The translations under genes were made by a program, and so were the position numbers. A DNA stretch of 64,000 nt from Cokeromyces recurvatus (Eukaryota; Mucoromycota; Mucoromycetes; Mucorales; Mucoraceae): the NCBI RefSeq assembly GCF_025118155.1, contig NW_026251416.1, forward strand, positions 62,001-126,000, given 5' to 3'. Below the pieces are notes generated by a model. That model was given only the letters and a program-made list of their open reading frames with translations. It was not told the DNA's origin and did no database searches. Positions 23,359 to 35,118 of the stretch are shown here, piece after piece (within the stretch, counting starts at the first letter, position 1; each line of letters starts with the position of its first letter).

Positions 23359-25244
23359 TTAATAATCATTCATAGAATTATGTTTAGCTGCTTTGATAGA
23401 TTCAGGCATTCTCATTTGGTAATCTAAAAAAAAAAAAAATCAGTTTTGTAAATATTGGTTTTATAAAAGGGGAATCCTAAAGAAGACTTACCTCCATTTT
23501 GAGTAATGTATCTAACCCATGGCAAGGCTTGATATCCGCTCTTTTCAACGATCTTTAAATATCGAACTTGAATACCGGATACAGTGAAATATGGGATTTC
23601 AAACTTAATATTGATAGGCGGCTTCTTTTCAGTATCCTCAGCTAAATATCATGATGATGAATATTATTTTAATTACTTTATATCAAGTCGTGTTCTTACC
23701 TGCTTGAACAGATGGTAAACCAAAATGTGCACGCATAATAAATTCTTTTCCTCCTTGGAATTGTTTAATTTTCCAAACTAAACATGATCTTTCTGGTTTA
23801 TAGGATACTGAACCATTACTACACTATATTGAGTTATTTAGTCATTTAAATGTACGGATCCATACACACATATAGAAAAAAAATGATTTACCTTGAATTT
23901 AGGTGTATCTGCATCATCAGGAACAGGCACTGCTATTTCAACATTATTAGCACTGCTTTTACGTTTAAATTGAGCTTTAGCTTTCACAAGGTATTCAACA
24001 CGGGATCCTGAATAGGTCTCGACAACTGCCTCTACCCAAATAAGTGGTTTAACCGTTGTCTGGAGACGATAGCTCATCAATTCAAAATCACCATCTGGCG
24101 GAATAAAACTAATAGTACGATCATTTTCGAAACGAGATAGACGAACACATTGATGAAACTTAACATCCTCCATCTCAATAGCCTTTGTAGATGAATTACC
24201 TAATAAAATCAATATCAATATCATATAAAAATCGTCATCGTCATTCTTATCTACCTCTTCCAGTTGCCTCAAACATAACTTTATCATTAAGACCTAAACG
24301 TAATTCAGGCATACCAGATAAATAACATCTCATTTTTATAGCACCCAAAACTTCACTTCTTAATACATTGCCATTGGCATTCACCTTTATAAACATTTGT
24401 CAGTTAATTAGTATATATTATATACATATATGTATACATGTTTTTTGTTTATGTTATTTACCAATAGATTAACACTCTCAATAACATCCAAGAAGACTTC
24501 ATTCTTTTTATATTTAATACCTTCTGAACGCCATGATACAGCATTTGTAACAGCCATAGGTGGGCGTACTTGCACTTCCAGTTTATGCGCATCTTGAGTA
24601 ATATATCTAACAAAAAAAAAGCAACAACAACAGTTACTATCATTACTTGATGTATATACAAGTCTTACTCTTGTAAAATCTTTGTTTCTGTCGTTTGAGG
24701 ATAACCGAAATCCATCATTTCATCTAAAAGTTCATAAACAATAACAAAATTATCTCGAATCGATTCCTCCTCTAGCTCTTTAAAATATTCTGTAAAGACT
24801 TCTGTCAATTTGTGAAGGTAAAGCATGATGGAGGCCGCATTTGTATTTTTTCGAGTGATAGCCAAGACTAATTTTATGTTAGTTTTAAAGTAGTGGATGG
24901 TCATATGTTAACTTACGATAAAGATTGCTATGTTTGAGATATAAATAATTGATGCCTTCATGTGTGAAACAAGGTAATGGAATTTGTTCATCTTCAGCTT
25001 CAGAAATCTACAAAACTTGTTTAGAATCTTTCTTTCTTTTTTTTTTTTTCTTTAGTTGTCTAATAATGCTATTTACCAAAGGCATGAATTTCTCTACTGC
25101 ACTCATAGGAATATCACCTCTATAATTACGAGAAATGAGAACTTTGCCCTTAAGGTCCAAAATGAAGACTATTAGAAGAAGAAAAAAAGCATACGTTTAG
25201 TTTTAAAATAGAGCATTATAAATTGACATACTTGCTGAAGCCAT
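23359..25244 (-). CDS. APM1: AP-1 clathrin adaptor complex medium subunit (mu1)
   Basis: Ten exons inferred: 25232-25244, 25077-25168, 24917-25007, 24669-24867, 24462-24606, 24255-24384, 23892-24199, 23700-23823, 23492-23641 and 23359-23423. They give 438 aa, the usual length. The N-terminal longin domain (MASAIFILDLKGKVLISRNYRGD, residues 1-140) binds the large beta subunit. The mu homology domain starts near residue 165 (SEGIKYKKNEVFLDVIE) and ends in SGYQALPWVRYITQNGDYQMR, a signature of mu1/mu2. GLND-VMFEATGR and KSVEMEDVKFHQCVRL-like blocks favour mu1 over mu2. Role: recognises YxxPhi signals on cargo for clathrin vesicles between trans-Golgi and endosomes. The first exon is only 13 nt. 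Intron 5 uses an AAG acceptor. Confidence 0.96.
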
Positions 25245-25423
25245 GTTTATCTATTTAAAAAGATGAGGAAAGTTAAATTATGAAAAAAAAAAGTATGTAA
25301 AAATTCAACCTTGGTAATAAATATCACAATGGGCGTGAATATTAATGAACTTTATTGACGGGTTTTTAAAAAATAAAAATAAAAATAAAAAAAAAATAAA
25401 AATAAAAAAAACATAATACAAAT

Positions 25424-26671
25424 TTACAATAAATTGATTGAACTATCTTGTATGTGGATTGGTGGTAAATGATGCTCTCTTCTATAATTCGCCCAACCTT
25501 CTAAAATGACGGACTTAAATAACGAATTAATTCCACATCCAGTAATGTCTAACCAAATAAGCTCCGGGCAACTTTGGATGAGATGTCTTACTCCTTCTTC
25601 ATTTGCTCGACTAAGAAAAGAAACTGAAATATAGACAAGCCGCTTACAATGACTAGCCAAGATGCGTAATGCGGTATTATTAACTTGCCAGCAACGAACT
25701 AAATGTATTAATCGTAGATTTGGGCAATGTTTTGCAATATATATTATAGATGTGTCTGTAATTTGATAGATTGAATTCAAACGCACATGTGTTAATGATT
25801 TTCCCCAATAAGTTACTATTTCCTTAATGGCATCGTCTGTTAGCAACACTTGAAAGCCCAAATCCAAATATTTTAGTTTTTGAGGTAAACTGTTCTGTTT
25901 CTCGGCATGAATTAATCCAGTGATGCCTGCATGTGTTGCACTTCTTAATAGACTCATCCATAACCCAATTATTGGTTTACTTTTTTTTTCTTTTTTGGCT
26001 GCGGCTAACGTCAACAAGACTTGATCATCTAAATTTTCACAACCAGAGATATGAAGATACTCTAGTTGTGAACAATATCTTAAAACTGTCATCATTTGTT
26101 GGTTTGTCACACTTGCTAACCATTCTGATTCCTTTTGCGTTGTATCCATCTCATTATAATTTTCATGGGTTACATCGTCTAGTGACATATTATCCTCAGT
26201 CATAGCTGTATCTATTCCTTCTAACCCAGTTCTGTCATAATCAACACGCTCTATACGTACATAACCTTTTAAAGAAGGTTGAAGGTCATTGTCATTTTCA
26301 ATGACGTTATAATTTAATAAACTTGTTAACTGAGACGAAATTAAACGTGGTGAGGGCTTTAATACAAGTGAATTCACACAAGGACCAAATTGTGCTGAGA
26401 ATTCTATTTGACTAAACGTTTTAACTAGCATATTCCAATGAGGTAAAGTTCGAATATAGATATGTCGATATAATACAGGCATGGTGATATTATACCATGC
26501 ATGATTAATAGAAGCTACAGCAGGTAATGATGATCGAGGAAGATAATCTACAATTTTTTGTATAATTTCCAAAGGAAAATTAAGCGGATGTGATGGTAAT
26601 GTTTGTTCTGCATCATAAAGCAAAGTTAAAGGGTTGTCTCGTTTGTCTGTATTGAAGAAGAAAATTCGCAT
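25424..26671 (-). CDS. F-box and leucine-rich-repeat protein
   Basis: Single exon, 415 aa. An F-box at about residues 30-72 (NFPLEIIQKIVDYLPRSSL...HAWYNITMPVLYRHIYI) would dock on Skp1. An acidic linker (about 140-185) leads to Cys-containing LRRs of the FBXL/AMN1 type from about residue 195. Recognisable repeats are CSQLEYLHISGCENLDDQVL, CPNLRLIHLVRCWQVNNTAL and CPELIWLDITGCGI. Expected role: substrate receptor of an SCF ubiquitin ligase, substrate unknown. The gene shares a 160-bp divergent promoter with ARMH3 and lies 179 bp upstream of AP-1 mu in the same direction. Confidence 0.88.
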   Translation of the reverse strand: MRIFFFNTDKRDNPLTLLYDAEQTLPSHPLNFPLEIIQKIVDYLPRSSLPAVASINHAWYNITMPVLYRHIYIRTLPHWNMLVKTFSQIEFSAQFGPCVNSLVLKPSPRLISSQLTSLLNYNVIENDNDLQPSLKGYVRIERVDYDRTGLEGIDTAMTEDNMSLDDVTHENYNEMDTTQKESEWLASVTNQQMMTVLRYCSQLEYLHISGCENLDDQVLLTLAAAKKEKKSKPIIGLWMSLLRSATHAGITGLIHAEKQNSLPQKLKYLDLGFQVLLTDDAIKEIVTYWGKSLTHVRLNSIYQITDTSIIYIAKHCPNLRLIHLVRCWQVNNTALRILASHCKRLVYISVSFLSRANEEGVRHLIQSCPELIWLDITGCGINSLFKSVILEGWANYRREHHLPPIHIQDSSINLL

Positions 26672-26766
26672 TTTTTTTTTATTCCTGATACAAATAAATA
26701 ATAATAATAATAATAATAAAAAAGGAATGCATAACCTTAAAATTTAAGTTCCTTATTATTAAATTC

Positions 26767-26806
<40 letters not shown>

Positions 26807-26831
26807 TAAAGTGCTTTTAGGTGAACATTCT
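26672..26831. promoter_or_regulatory. Compact divergent promoter with T36 tract
   Basis: Only 160 bp separate the start codons of the F-box gene (leftward) and ARMH3 (rightward). The interval holds an (AAT)n run near 26700 and a T36 homopolymer (26769-26804), a likely nucleosome-excluding element serving both genes. No TATA box is evident. Confidence 0.55.
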
Positions 26832-29470
26832 ATGAACAAGAAACCAGAGTTTAAGGAGAAATTTGTTGAAATTAGTGAAGAAGTATTCAAAGTAAAACTA
26901 TGCTAGTATTTAGATACACAATAGAATCATTCACTGACTTACTTAAAATATAATAAAAAGGGAGCGACAATTACTATTAATTCATCTACTTCAAGTCTAT
27001 TTTGGGACGATTACCTCATCTTACCTCCCAATCTTAAATGCATTACTAGAATAATTCAAAGCAAATCAGAAGAAAGTCTATTAGATATTCGACAGAATTT
27101 GAAACAGCTTTTTATCGCTTGTTTAAATCAACTCGATCTTTCAGATGAGTGCTCTAAAAATGAGCAAACACGTCAACTAAACGCTATTGCCATCTTAACT
27201 GTCCTCATTCGCAACTTGTTTTCAAAAAGACGTTTAACACACTTTAACATTATTTCAATTTTAACTGGTCTTGACGAAGCTGATGTGTTGTTTTCTAAGC
27301 TTATTAAAGCAGTCCAAAAACTTATCCAAAATCCCTCAATACGGTCAAGTGCGTTACAGCTTGCTTTAGTACTTTCTGCAGGAAATGATAACATCAATCA
27401 AAATGGCTTAAATAGCTATTTTATGATGAATGATATATCTTCCAGTTTATTTAATGTAATGTATGTTGTAGAAAAAATGCACATTATTTCATGACTTATT
27501 TTTTTTTTCTATATATGTGTATAAAATCAGGTACTAACAATGAACGAAATAAACGAAAACGATTGTCGTGATGTTATCATGTTAATTGGTATGCTTTCGA
27601 ATTATAACAAATATGAATTCAAAAACCCTTATTTATCTTATATCAGAAAGTTAAAGCAAGAAAAGGCATTTGAGGTAGTATAATAAATTAAAATATAGAA
27701 TATATAAGCTTACATTATTTTATTTTATTTTTTAATAGAACATTATTCAAATGTACACAGCGTTGTTTATTAGTCTAAGGAAGTATGTAACATTTACTAT
27801 GCTCGTTGTGCAATGTACTGATGTTCATTAATAGTCGATATATAGAAATTAATAACGATGAAGACACTTTTTCAAAAACATTGGTTACCTATATGTCGAA
27901 ATGGTTTTTCTCTTATGCGTCCGCTGTTCCATCTGAGACCGAGAATAGTCAATCATTTTCTACTTTGTAAGTAGTGTGTACAAAAATGTTTGTTTGTTTG
28001 TTTGTTTCTTTGTTTGCTTGCTCGCTTGCTCGCTTGCTTGTTTGCTCACTACTTTGTTCTATATATTAGACCCTCCGCACAGATAGCCTTAATTCTGCCT
28101 CTCTTCGATTTGATCAATGTGAATAGCTATTTTATAAGCACCCTGACTAAAACGTGTACAAAAATAGACATGGACAGAAATAACCAACAAGAAAATAACC
28201 GAGGAGAAGAGTCTTTCACTTTTTTATCTTCTCTCTTATCATTTGCTTCTTATTTGTTTGAAAATAATCGTAATGAAAGAACCCATCTTTATTCAAGACT
28301 TCTTTTGACTATCATTTTGAGACTAACTGAAGAAAATACCATCATGGATTACATAGCAAAAGAAAGTACAAATGCAGTTGTTCGATTGTGTCGACAAAGA
28401 TCGCCACAGCTGCCATTTATCAAAACAAAAAGATCGATGTTTAGTGTTATCTTGGATGACATGTTGATATTTATAAGACATAATATTCGAAAAAAACTCG
28501 AATTATCTTCATACAAGTAAGTTCTATTTGACATTACAGAGCCCATTCTGATGAATATCTATTTAGACTTGCTTTGTCCGTCATTCATCGTATACTATGC
28601 TTTTTAAATAAGCATAAAATTAGATTAGGTAAAGATGAATATAGAATATAGATTATATATAAATATGTGCATGAATATCTTACTAATGATCATGATAGAA
28701 TATCATTGGATTGAATTATGGCCAACGTTGGCTTCAACATTACATTTTACTATACTTCATTTAGATATCATTAAAGACAGGGAAGGATTCAACACGTATA
28801 TCTCAACAGTAAAGAATTATTCTATTTTTTTTTACGCCATTGATGTATATTTATTTGATTTTATTTTTTATTTGTAGCTTATCAGTGTATTTAACATGTG
28901 TGTGACCCATGGAGAAAGATTTTTGACAGATACCAAAAGTTATGATAGCTTATATTATGAAATCATTCGAGCGACAGAAGATTTTTTGAAGTTATCTGAA
29001 TACGGTAAAATATGGGAAACTGTATTTATATGATATGTAACTAACCAAGATAGTAGTGAATGATTCAATAACTATGCCTAATAACGAAAGAGCTACACCA
29101 TCCATTACATTAAACGAATTTCATAATATTAAATTGATTTGTAAACACTTTAAGCCTGCTTTAGATGAATGGCAAACAATTAAAAATATTAAATTCCCTA
29201 CACCGGAACAAGTAATGTGTAAGTATTTACATGTCACTTTTTATAACATGAGATACGTATAGACTAATAGAGAATTTGTTTTGAATATATGTACACGTAT
29301 ATATAGCTGTTATCAATGAAAACTATGCTACATTAGAATTAAAGCCAATGGATAAATTAGACTCATATATAGTATTTAATGAAATACCTATGGAAATGGG
29401 ATTTTTCCGCCAAATAGTACGAATGGCTGTTACTGATTATTTAGAATATTATACGTTAAGTATGTCTTAA
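26832..29470 (+). CDS. ARMH3: ARMH3/UPF0588 family armadillo-like protein
   Basis: Eleven exons inferred: 26832-26891, 26961-27455, 27531-27674, 27739-27782, 27835-27966, 28070-28516, 28567-28628, 28699-28808, 28878-29004, 29054-29218 and 29307-29470. They give 649 aa, against about 690 in humans. Family blocks seen: KEKFVEISEEVF, SLFWDDYLILPPN, MLIGMLSNYNKYEFKNPY, LALSVIHRILCFLNKHKIRL, YHWIELWPTLASTL, FNMCVTHGERFL...SYDSLYYEIIRATEDF, ICKHFKPALDEW and EQVM...VINENYATLELKP. Human ARMH3 (C10orf76) is a Golgi helical-repeat protein that binds PI4KB and supports Golgi PI4P and secretion. The fungal role is presumably similar (inference). The C-terminus is slightly short. Intron 5 holds a (TTTG/CTTG)n run. 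Intron 9 has a tandem TAGTAG acceptor. Confidence 0.92.
27988..28046. repeat. (TTTG)n/(CTTG)n tetranucleotide repeat in intron
   Basis: About 14 tetranucleotide units within intron 5 of ARMH3, starting as TTTG and shifting to CTTG/CTCG. Confidence 0.9.
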
Positions 29471-29587
29471 TAAACAAGTTATATATAAATATAAGTGTAT
29501 ATAAGTGTATATATTTTATTAAATAAGAGGGTATGCATCTATAAATTAGAATTAAGTTTCTTTTCTTTTTCTTTTTTTTTTTTTGTA

Positions 29588-29971
29588 TTATTGAATGATA
29601 CATGGTTCTGGCTTTAATGGTTCTCCCTGTTTTGCAACTCTACGTGGATTTCTCCATGTAGGCTCACCTTGAACTAGAACTACCTTTTCTTCTGGAGGAC
29701 TGGTCTCGGCTATAGCTACAGGCATCGGTATAGGACCATATCCAGGAGGTTGACTAAAATTAAATACAAAATTAGGACCCATACCGCCTACATTTGGAGG
29801 TCTATTGTTTATTGCACCCATTGGAGCTGCCATCATATGCATTTCAGCACCATGATGATGAGGATGCTGAGGATGAGGATGGTTATTTGGTATACCAAGA
29901 CGTTGTTTATCAGCTTCTGTCATGGGAAGCATGATAACAGGTGTTGGTGGTGGATTATGATTGTCATGCAT
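29588..29971 (-). CDS. Small Pro/His/Met-rich protein, unknown
   Basis: Single exon, 127 aa, ATG at 29971. Composition: Pro-rich start (HNPPPTPVIMLPMTE), a His cluster (HPHPQHPHHHGAEMHMM), a Met/Pro/Gly middle and a more ordinary C-terminus (VVLVQGEPTWRNPRRVAKQGEP). There is no signal peptide, transmembrane segment or domain I recognise. The His/Met clusters could bind metal, but that is speculation. Its 3' end faces ARMH3 117 bp away. The frame is open with ordinary codon use and no homopolymer, so I think it is real, with limited confidence. Confidence 0.55.
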   Translation of the reverse strand: MHDNHNPPPTPVIMLPMTEADKQRLGIPNNHPHPQHPHHHGAEMHMMAAPMGAINNRPPNVGGMGPNFVFNFSQPPGYGPIPMPVAIAETSPPEEKVVLVQGEPTWRNPRRVAKQGEPLKPEPCIIQ

Positions 29972-31494
29972 TTTTTTTTAAATAATAATTTTAAGAATAG
30001 TAGAAAGAAAAAGAAAATGGAAGTGATATCAAATGGCTTATATAACATTTTCTTATTTTATTTTATTTCTCTTTAAGAAAAAAAAAGAAAGCTTTTCCCT
30101 ATTATGGATGATAAAGTCGAAATAGTCATGATTTGTGTAAGAGTTACACATGTATGTTTTATTACATCACAACTATTAAGGATAATAAAAAAAAAAGTGA
30201 CTCATATTACAGCTATTCTCTCTAATAAGAAAAGATATCTGACGCGTTTTTTATTGCCCTGGGTTAGAATATGAATTGTCGATCATATTTCTGCTTACAC
30301 TGATATCTCTACTTTATAGTCGAATTTTTATGCCTTGTAATACTAATGAAAATTCAAACATTCTACAAGTTACGCAATCTATTCAGGAACTTCATTTCAT
30401 ATTTGTTCAATAATTTGATCTACATGATAAAGATCAGAATAGTGATGAATCCAAACAATTGCATAAGGCAAACGTCATGACATATTTCAAGAGAAATCTT
30501 ATTGTTCTGCAAAAGGATATTTCAAAAGAGATGTAATGATCCATATTATAAATAGCTATAAACTGAATAAAGAGGATATATCACTTGTCAAAAAAAAAAA
30601 AAGGATAGAATGAAAGTAGAGTTTTATGCTCTTAATCACATTTGACTTGTATAAATATTGCCACAATTAAGCATAATATACCTTTTCATTAATCGTGTTC
30701 ATTATCGATTATTAAACCTAGCACTTGAGGAATTTTATTTGAGGCTAAGGAGCATATCCATTGAATGGATCAACCAGTAAACAAATGTATTTTAATTAGA
30801 TTTTGCTATATAAGAAGAAAAGAAACATTGTAGTATATCGTTTATTATAGTATTCTGTGCCGTCTGTGAACAATGATTACTCCAAGTATGATGTACAAGC
30901 TTATATCGATTAAGAAATGTGGGTCCTGTTCACACTATACTATCCATTATCAGTGCTTACATTTAGATTATTGCAGAGAAACATAAATGCATATAATATC
31001 GATTTATAACTGGTATATGAATGAAGACCTACAACTGTGATTAATTCATATACGTGGCAAGCTGTTGTATTATGAAATATGTGTTCAGTACAACTATCCA
31101 TATTAGCATTAATAAATCAAATCCCTAGTCAACTAAAATATATAATAATAATTACTCCTAACTGCACACACACATAAAATATGACTTTTAATCTCGTTTA
31201 ACATTAAAGTCTATATCTTCAATAAATCAAACTGTCCTTTTTTTTTTCTTTTTAGAATGTGAAGTTAATCATCTGAAAATTTAATAATAATGTCCGAATT
31301 CGAACATAAAATAATATATAAAAATCTTCGGTGTTTGAATTTTTTTTATTTTATTTTGTCTACTTATTTGCTGTGTATATTTATGAATTGACTCGTGGTT
31401 TACTACTGCCACACGTCCTCTAATAATAAAATTTTCTTTTATTTTATAGATATATAATTTAGCTTCTTCCCTTTTTTTTTTTTTTTTTTAAGCC
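29972..31494. other. Gene-poor region before DSK2
   Basis: Holds the promoters of the His/Pro-rich gene and DSK2. A plus-strand frame from an ATG at 30330 reads protein-like (SNILQVTQSIQELHFIFVQ), one stop, then DLHDKDQNSDESKQ up to 30540, perhaps a relic. A 10-bp inverted repeat lies at 31013-31022/31044-31053. Nothing else supportable. Confidence 0.4.
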
Positions 31495-32095
31495 ATGTCA
31501 ACAATAAACATTAACGTTAGACCGTCTACAGGACAAATATTTAAATTAGATGTTGGAACGGAAGCAACAATTGAGGAGCTTAAACAACTCATTGCCCAAA
31601 AGATGGAAAATGTTGAGGCCTCTAATTTAAAACTAGTATTTTCTGGTAGAATTTTAAAAAACGAAGACTTGGTTGGCGACTGCAGTAAAATTTAAAAAGT
31701 AATATATAGTAGTAACATATTCACTCATATATATATAATATATAGAAATCGTTTCCGGATGTACGGTTCATGTCGTTCGTACAGGGACTAATAAAGCACC
31801 AGCAGCAAAGAATAATAATAGTAACAGCACAGCAACAACAGCAACAAATACTTTGGAAAATACTACTTCGACAAATAGTGCTGCTAATATAACTAGTGGA
31901 CAACAATCAACTACATCTAACCCTTCTAGTGGTTTGTTGGGTGCATCATCACCTTTTGGCGCTTTAGGTGATATGCAAATGCCAAACATGGATCCAGAAC
32001 TTATGCGACAAATGATGGATTCACCTTTTATGCAAAATATTTTGAACAATCCTGGTAAGATTATATATTATACATTATATCTATATATCACATTA

Positions 32096-32137
<42 letters not shown>

Positions 32138-32605
32138 GAATTTGTTCGTTCTATCATAATGAGTAATCCTCAAATGAAGGCATTAGTCGAACAAAACCCT
32201 GAACTTGGTCATGTTATTAGTGATCCAGCCTTTTTAAGACAATCTATGGAAATGATGAGGTATGTGTGCATGTGTTTAATGGGTAACTTTTTTTTTTTCT
32301 AAATTGCATTATTAGAAATCCTAATTTGATGAGAGAAATGCAAAGAAATAATGATCGTGCTCTATCGAATATTGAAGCTATTCCAGGAGGATTTAATCAT
32401 TTACGTCGTATGTATAATACCTTTCAAGGACCACTCGAGTCTGCTATGAGCCCACGTGAGAGCAACACAAATGATGAAGCAATTAATGAGCGTTTGGCTA
32501 GAGAATTAAATGTAGAAAGTGTACCAGAGAATTCATTAAATACACAAGCCCTACCTAATCCTTGGGCTGCTCCTTCTAATAGAAGCAATAACGATAGTAG
32601 TTCTA

Positions 32606-32640
<35 letters not shown>

Positions 32641-33224
32641 ACAACTAATCCTTTTGGAGCTGCATTTAGTGGTAGTGCTAATAATACAGGAGCAATGGAA
32701 AATCCATTTGCAGGTAAATTCAATATAAAGATAATAGTTAAGATGACAATTCATTCATATTTATTTGTAGCTTTATTTGGTGCAGGTAATGCATTCCCAC
32801 TTAGTCAGCAACAACAGCAGCAACAACAGCAACAAACACCATTTTGGGCAGATCCTAATTTTATTCAAGCGAGTCTTAGATTACAGCAAGCCATGATGTC
32901 AGCACAAAATAATAATAATAATAATTCACAGCAACAGCCAAACTTATTTCAACAAATGTTTATGGGAGGATTTCCTTCAAACAATGGTTTTGGGTAAATA
33001 AAAAAGAGCCTATATTATTATTATTTGTATTGATTTGATATATCTTTAATAGTTTCCCCACTACACAACCTGCTACATCTACTGAACCTCCCGAAGTTCG
33101 TTTTAGAGAACAATTAGCACAATTAGAAGAAATGGGATTTACTGACAAATCAGCTAATATTCGAGCATTATTAGCTACAGGAGGAAATGTTCAAGCAGCC
33201 GTTGAATATTTGTTATCCATGTAA
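31495..33224 (+). CDS. DSK2: Ubiquilin/Dsk2-type UBL-UBA shuttle protein
   Basis: Six exons inferred: 31495-31684, 31746-32054, 32139-32259, 32316-32713, 32771-32993 and 33053-33224. They give 470 aa. An N-terminal ubiquitin-like domain (residues 1-75, [15 protein letters not shown]...[18 protein letters not shown]) comes first. STI1-type Met-rich repeats follow ([22 protein letters not shown], then [22 protein letters not shown]). The C-terminal UBA ([21 protein letters not shown]...[12 protein letters not shown]) binds ubiquitin. Between them lie Asn/Ser/Thr, poly-Ala and poly-Gln linkers. Role: carries ubiquitinated or membrane-protein clients to the proteasome. Intron 2 contains a T36 tract. 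Linker repeats are encoded by ACT/GCT and CAG/CAA runs, so length polymorphism is likely. Confidence 0.96.
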
Positions 33225-33997
33225 AGAAAGAAAGAAAAAAAAAACTTACTATAATTTAATAAATCTTTTCCCTTCTTCATCTCCCTTTTACAATATAATA
33301 ATAATAATAATAATAATAAAATAAAACATGACTATAATACACATATATAACAGTATAAGAAGAATTTATTTATTATTATTGAAACTACTTGCAAAGCAAC
33401 AATGTTCAGACGTTAGACACATAATTTTTAACTTTTGAAGAAGAAACTTCTAGTATAGGAACGTTTTCACTACAAACGGGTATTTGATATCATATTTATT
33501 CTTGTAAATCAAGAAGAAAAAGTTTGTACTGTCAAAAGCATTGCCTGCTGACTATCTCAAAGACGGAAATAATAGAGGGGGAGGGGAGGGAAAGCACAGT
33601 TTAAGTCATTGACCTAGGAATAGTATCATTTTTAAACTGCTGTAAGCCCTAGTTCATATGAGTTTAATAAATATCCCTTTGAGAAATACTATCACATATC
33701 AAGAAATAATTATGCCGCAGCTCGTCGAATTAAGCACAGAGACATACACAAAAAAAAAAAAAAAATTACCAGAATGCAAACATGATATAACTGACTTTTC
33801 TAAGACTGCAATAGAGAGACTAACAATGTCTGATTAAAATGTATGGCCTCTACTAGACAAACAACTAATATATTTTAAAGATGTCATTAACTAACTAGCA
33901 ATAGAGCTAATTTTTCTCTATGATGGACTCATTAAATTTGGTTTTTATAAAAATAAATATAGGCAAATAAAAGGAAATATGTAAAATTCTAAAGCAG
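33225..33997. other. Intergenic, AT-rich
   Basis: 3' flank of DSK2 with an (AAT)n run at 33297-33320. No gene supported. Confidence 0.5.
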
Positions 33998-34437
33998 TTA
34001 ACTACCAACAGTAACAAGTATAGATAAAGCCGCAAAAACAAGTGTAAAGACGTCAACCAAAACAGACACCCCCCCTCCCAAGTCATCAAAAAAAAAAAAG
34101 ACAAATAACCAGCAATTGCTTTTGGAGACAGAACTTTTGCAGCTACAATGAGAGGAAAATATTAGCACTAGTAAAAAAAAAAATAATAAGAAGAAAGCTA
34201 TCGAGTATCTGACCTATGAAGGTAAGATCAAACTTGTTATGATTGATAAATATCTCATAAGTCAGGTATAGAACACCTGTAAGAACAAGAAATGTCAGAA
34301 ATGGTTTGCTCTCTACGTTAAAGCGGATAATACATACTGTTCTCAAGTGCAAGCATAAAAAATTGCATAACAATATGGAACTATGATGTAGTGTTCGTGA
34401 AAATATTTTCGGTGCTTTCATCCACACTGCCTAACAT
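33998..34437 (-). pseudogene. Broken small membrane-protein gene, family unknown
   Basis: Three spliceable blocks on the minus strand read as one membrane-like protein. Block 1 (34338-34437) starts MLGSVDESTENIFTNTTS, meets an in-frame TAG at 34383-34381, then continues FHIVMQFFMLALEN. Block 2 (34214-34276) is SVLYLTYEIFINHNKFDLTFI. Block 3 (33998-34142) is AKVLSPKAIAGYLSF, then a T12 run, then DDLGGGVSVLVDVFTLVF and a hydrophobic end before TAA. Introns have GTATGT/TACAG and GTCAGA/TGTAG ends. Two defects: the TAG, and the T12 run, which must be 13 or 10 T to keep frame. I recognise no family. It could be a recent pseudogene or a sequence with homopolymer error. Confidence 0.5.
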
Positions 34438-35049
34438 AATATCCAATATCTTCTTATTTTCAAAAGATTATAAAATGAAAGCTCGTAATAAAAAAAAAAA
34501 TTGTTTGAAAAAAAAAAAATAACATCGCTTAGATTTCAGTCGAAAATACGGTAATAATACTTCTTTACTTTTATATTAAACCAGTTACCTGTTAAACTGC
34601 CTCGTCTCTTACATTATGATACCTGGCTAGATTATCCGCTAACCTGAGATATATGCATATTCTTCACAAATTAGCTTATATACCTCATGATTAGCTCCTC
34701 TCTTCTATCAAAAATTCTGGTTTGAATTGATGTGATAGTGATTTGACAATCCAAAGCTAATATACCATTCTTTTTCCTTTTTACCTTGCATCTCTTACAA
34801 GGGATTTTTAGTTTCTTTTTTTTCACTCGTATTTTATTGAGCTGATCTAGACAATCCAGTATTATTCACACATCATCTGTTGCTTACAAATATCAAAAAT
34901 TTAAATAGATAATAAATTTTTTTTATAATATTACTACTCATCTTGAATTATTTCTTTTGAAACGGAGTTAAATGATGAGCGTGAAACTACGATAATTATA
35001 TCTTCCGATAATCATAAAAAAAAATATAAAAGAGCTTAAAATTATTTAG
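34438..35049. other. Intergenic region before CCDC124
   Basis: AT-rich, no gene seen. The far right end leads into the GATA-type sites upstream of CCDC124. Confidence 0.5.
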
Positions 35050-35093
35050 ATCTGATAAAATCTTTTTTTTTTTTTTTTATATCTATCAGATAA
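35050..35093. promoter_or_regulatory. Pair of ATCWGATAA (fungal iron-GATA) sites in CCDC124 promoter
   Basis: ATCTGATAA at 35050-35058 and ATCAGATAA at 35085-35093 both match ATCWGATAA, the consensus for fungal iron-responsive GATA repressors (SreA/Urbs1/Sfu1 type). The outer 8 bases also form an inverted repeat (ATCTGATA at 35050-35057, TATCAGAT at 35084-35091) around a T-rich spacer. The second site ends 25 nt before the ATG at 35119. Confidence 0.6.
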
Positions 35094-35118
35094 TTTTAAT
35101 TTTTTTTTTTTTTTAATA

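Noticed and set aside
28517..28539. 23-nt intron in ARMH3 (GTAAGT...TACAG)
   Set aside because: Too short to be spliced. The same donor with the acceptor at 28566 gives a 50-nt intron and aligns LALSVIHRILCF with the family.
31672..31695. Reading through exon 1 of DSK2 to the stop
   Set aside because: The UBL fold needs the [11 protein letters not shown] strand from the next exon. The GT donor at 31685 restores it in frame.
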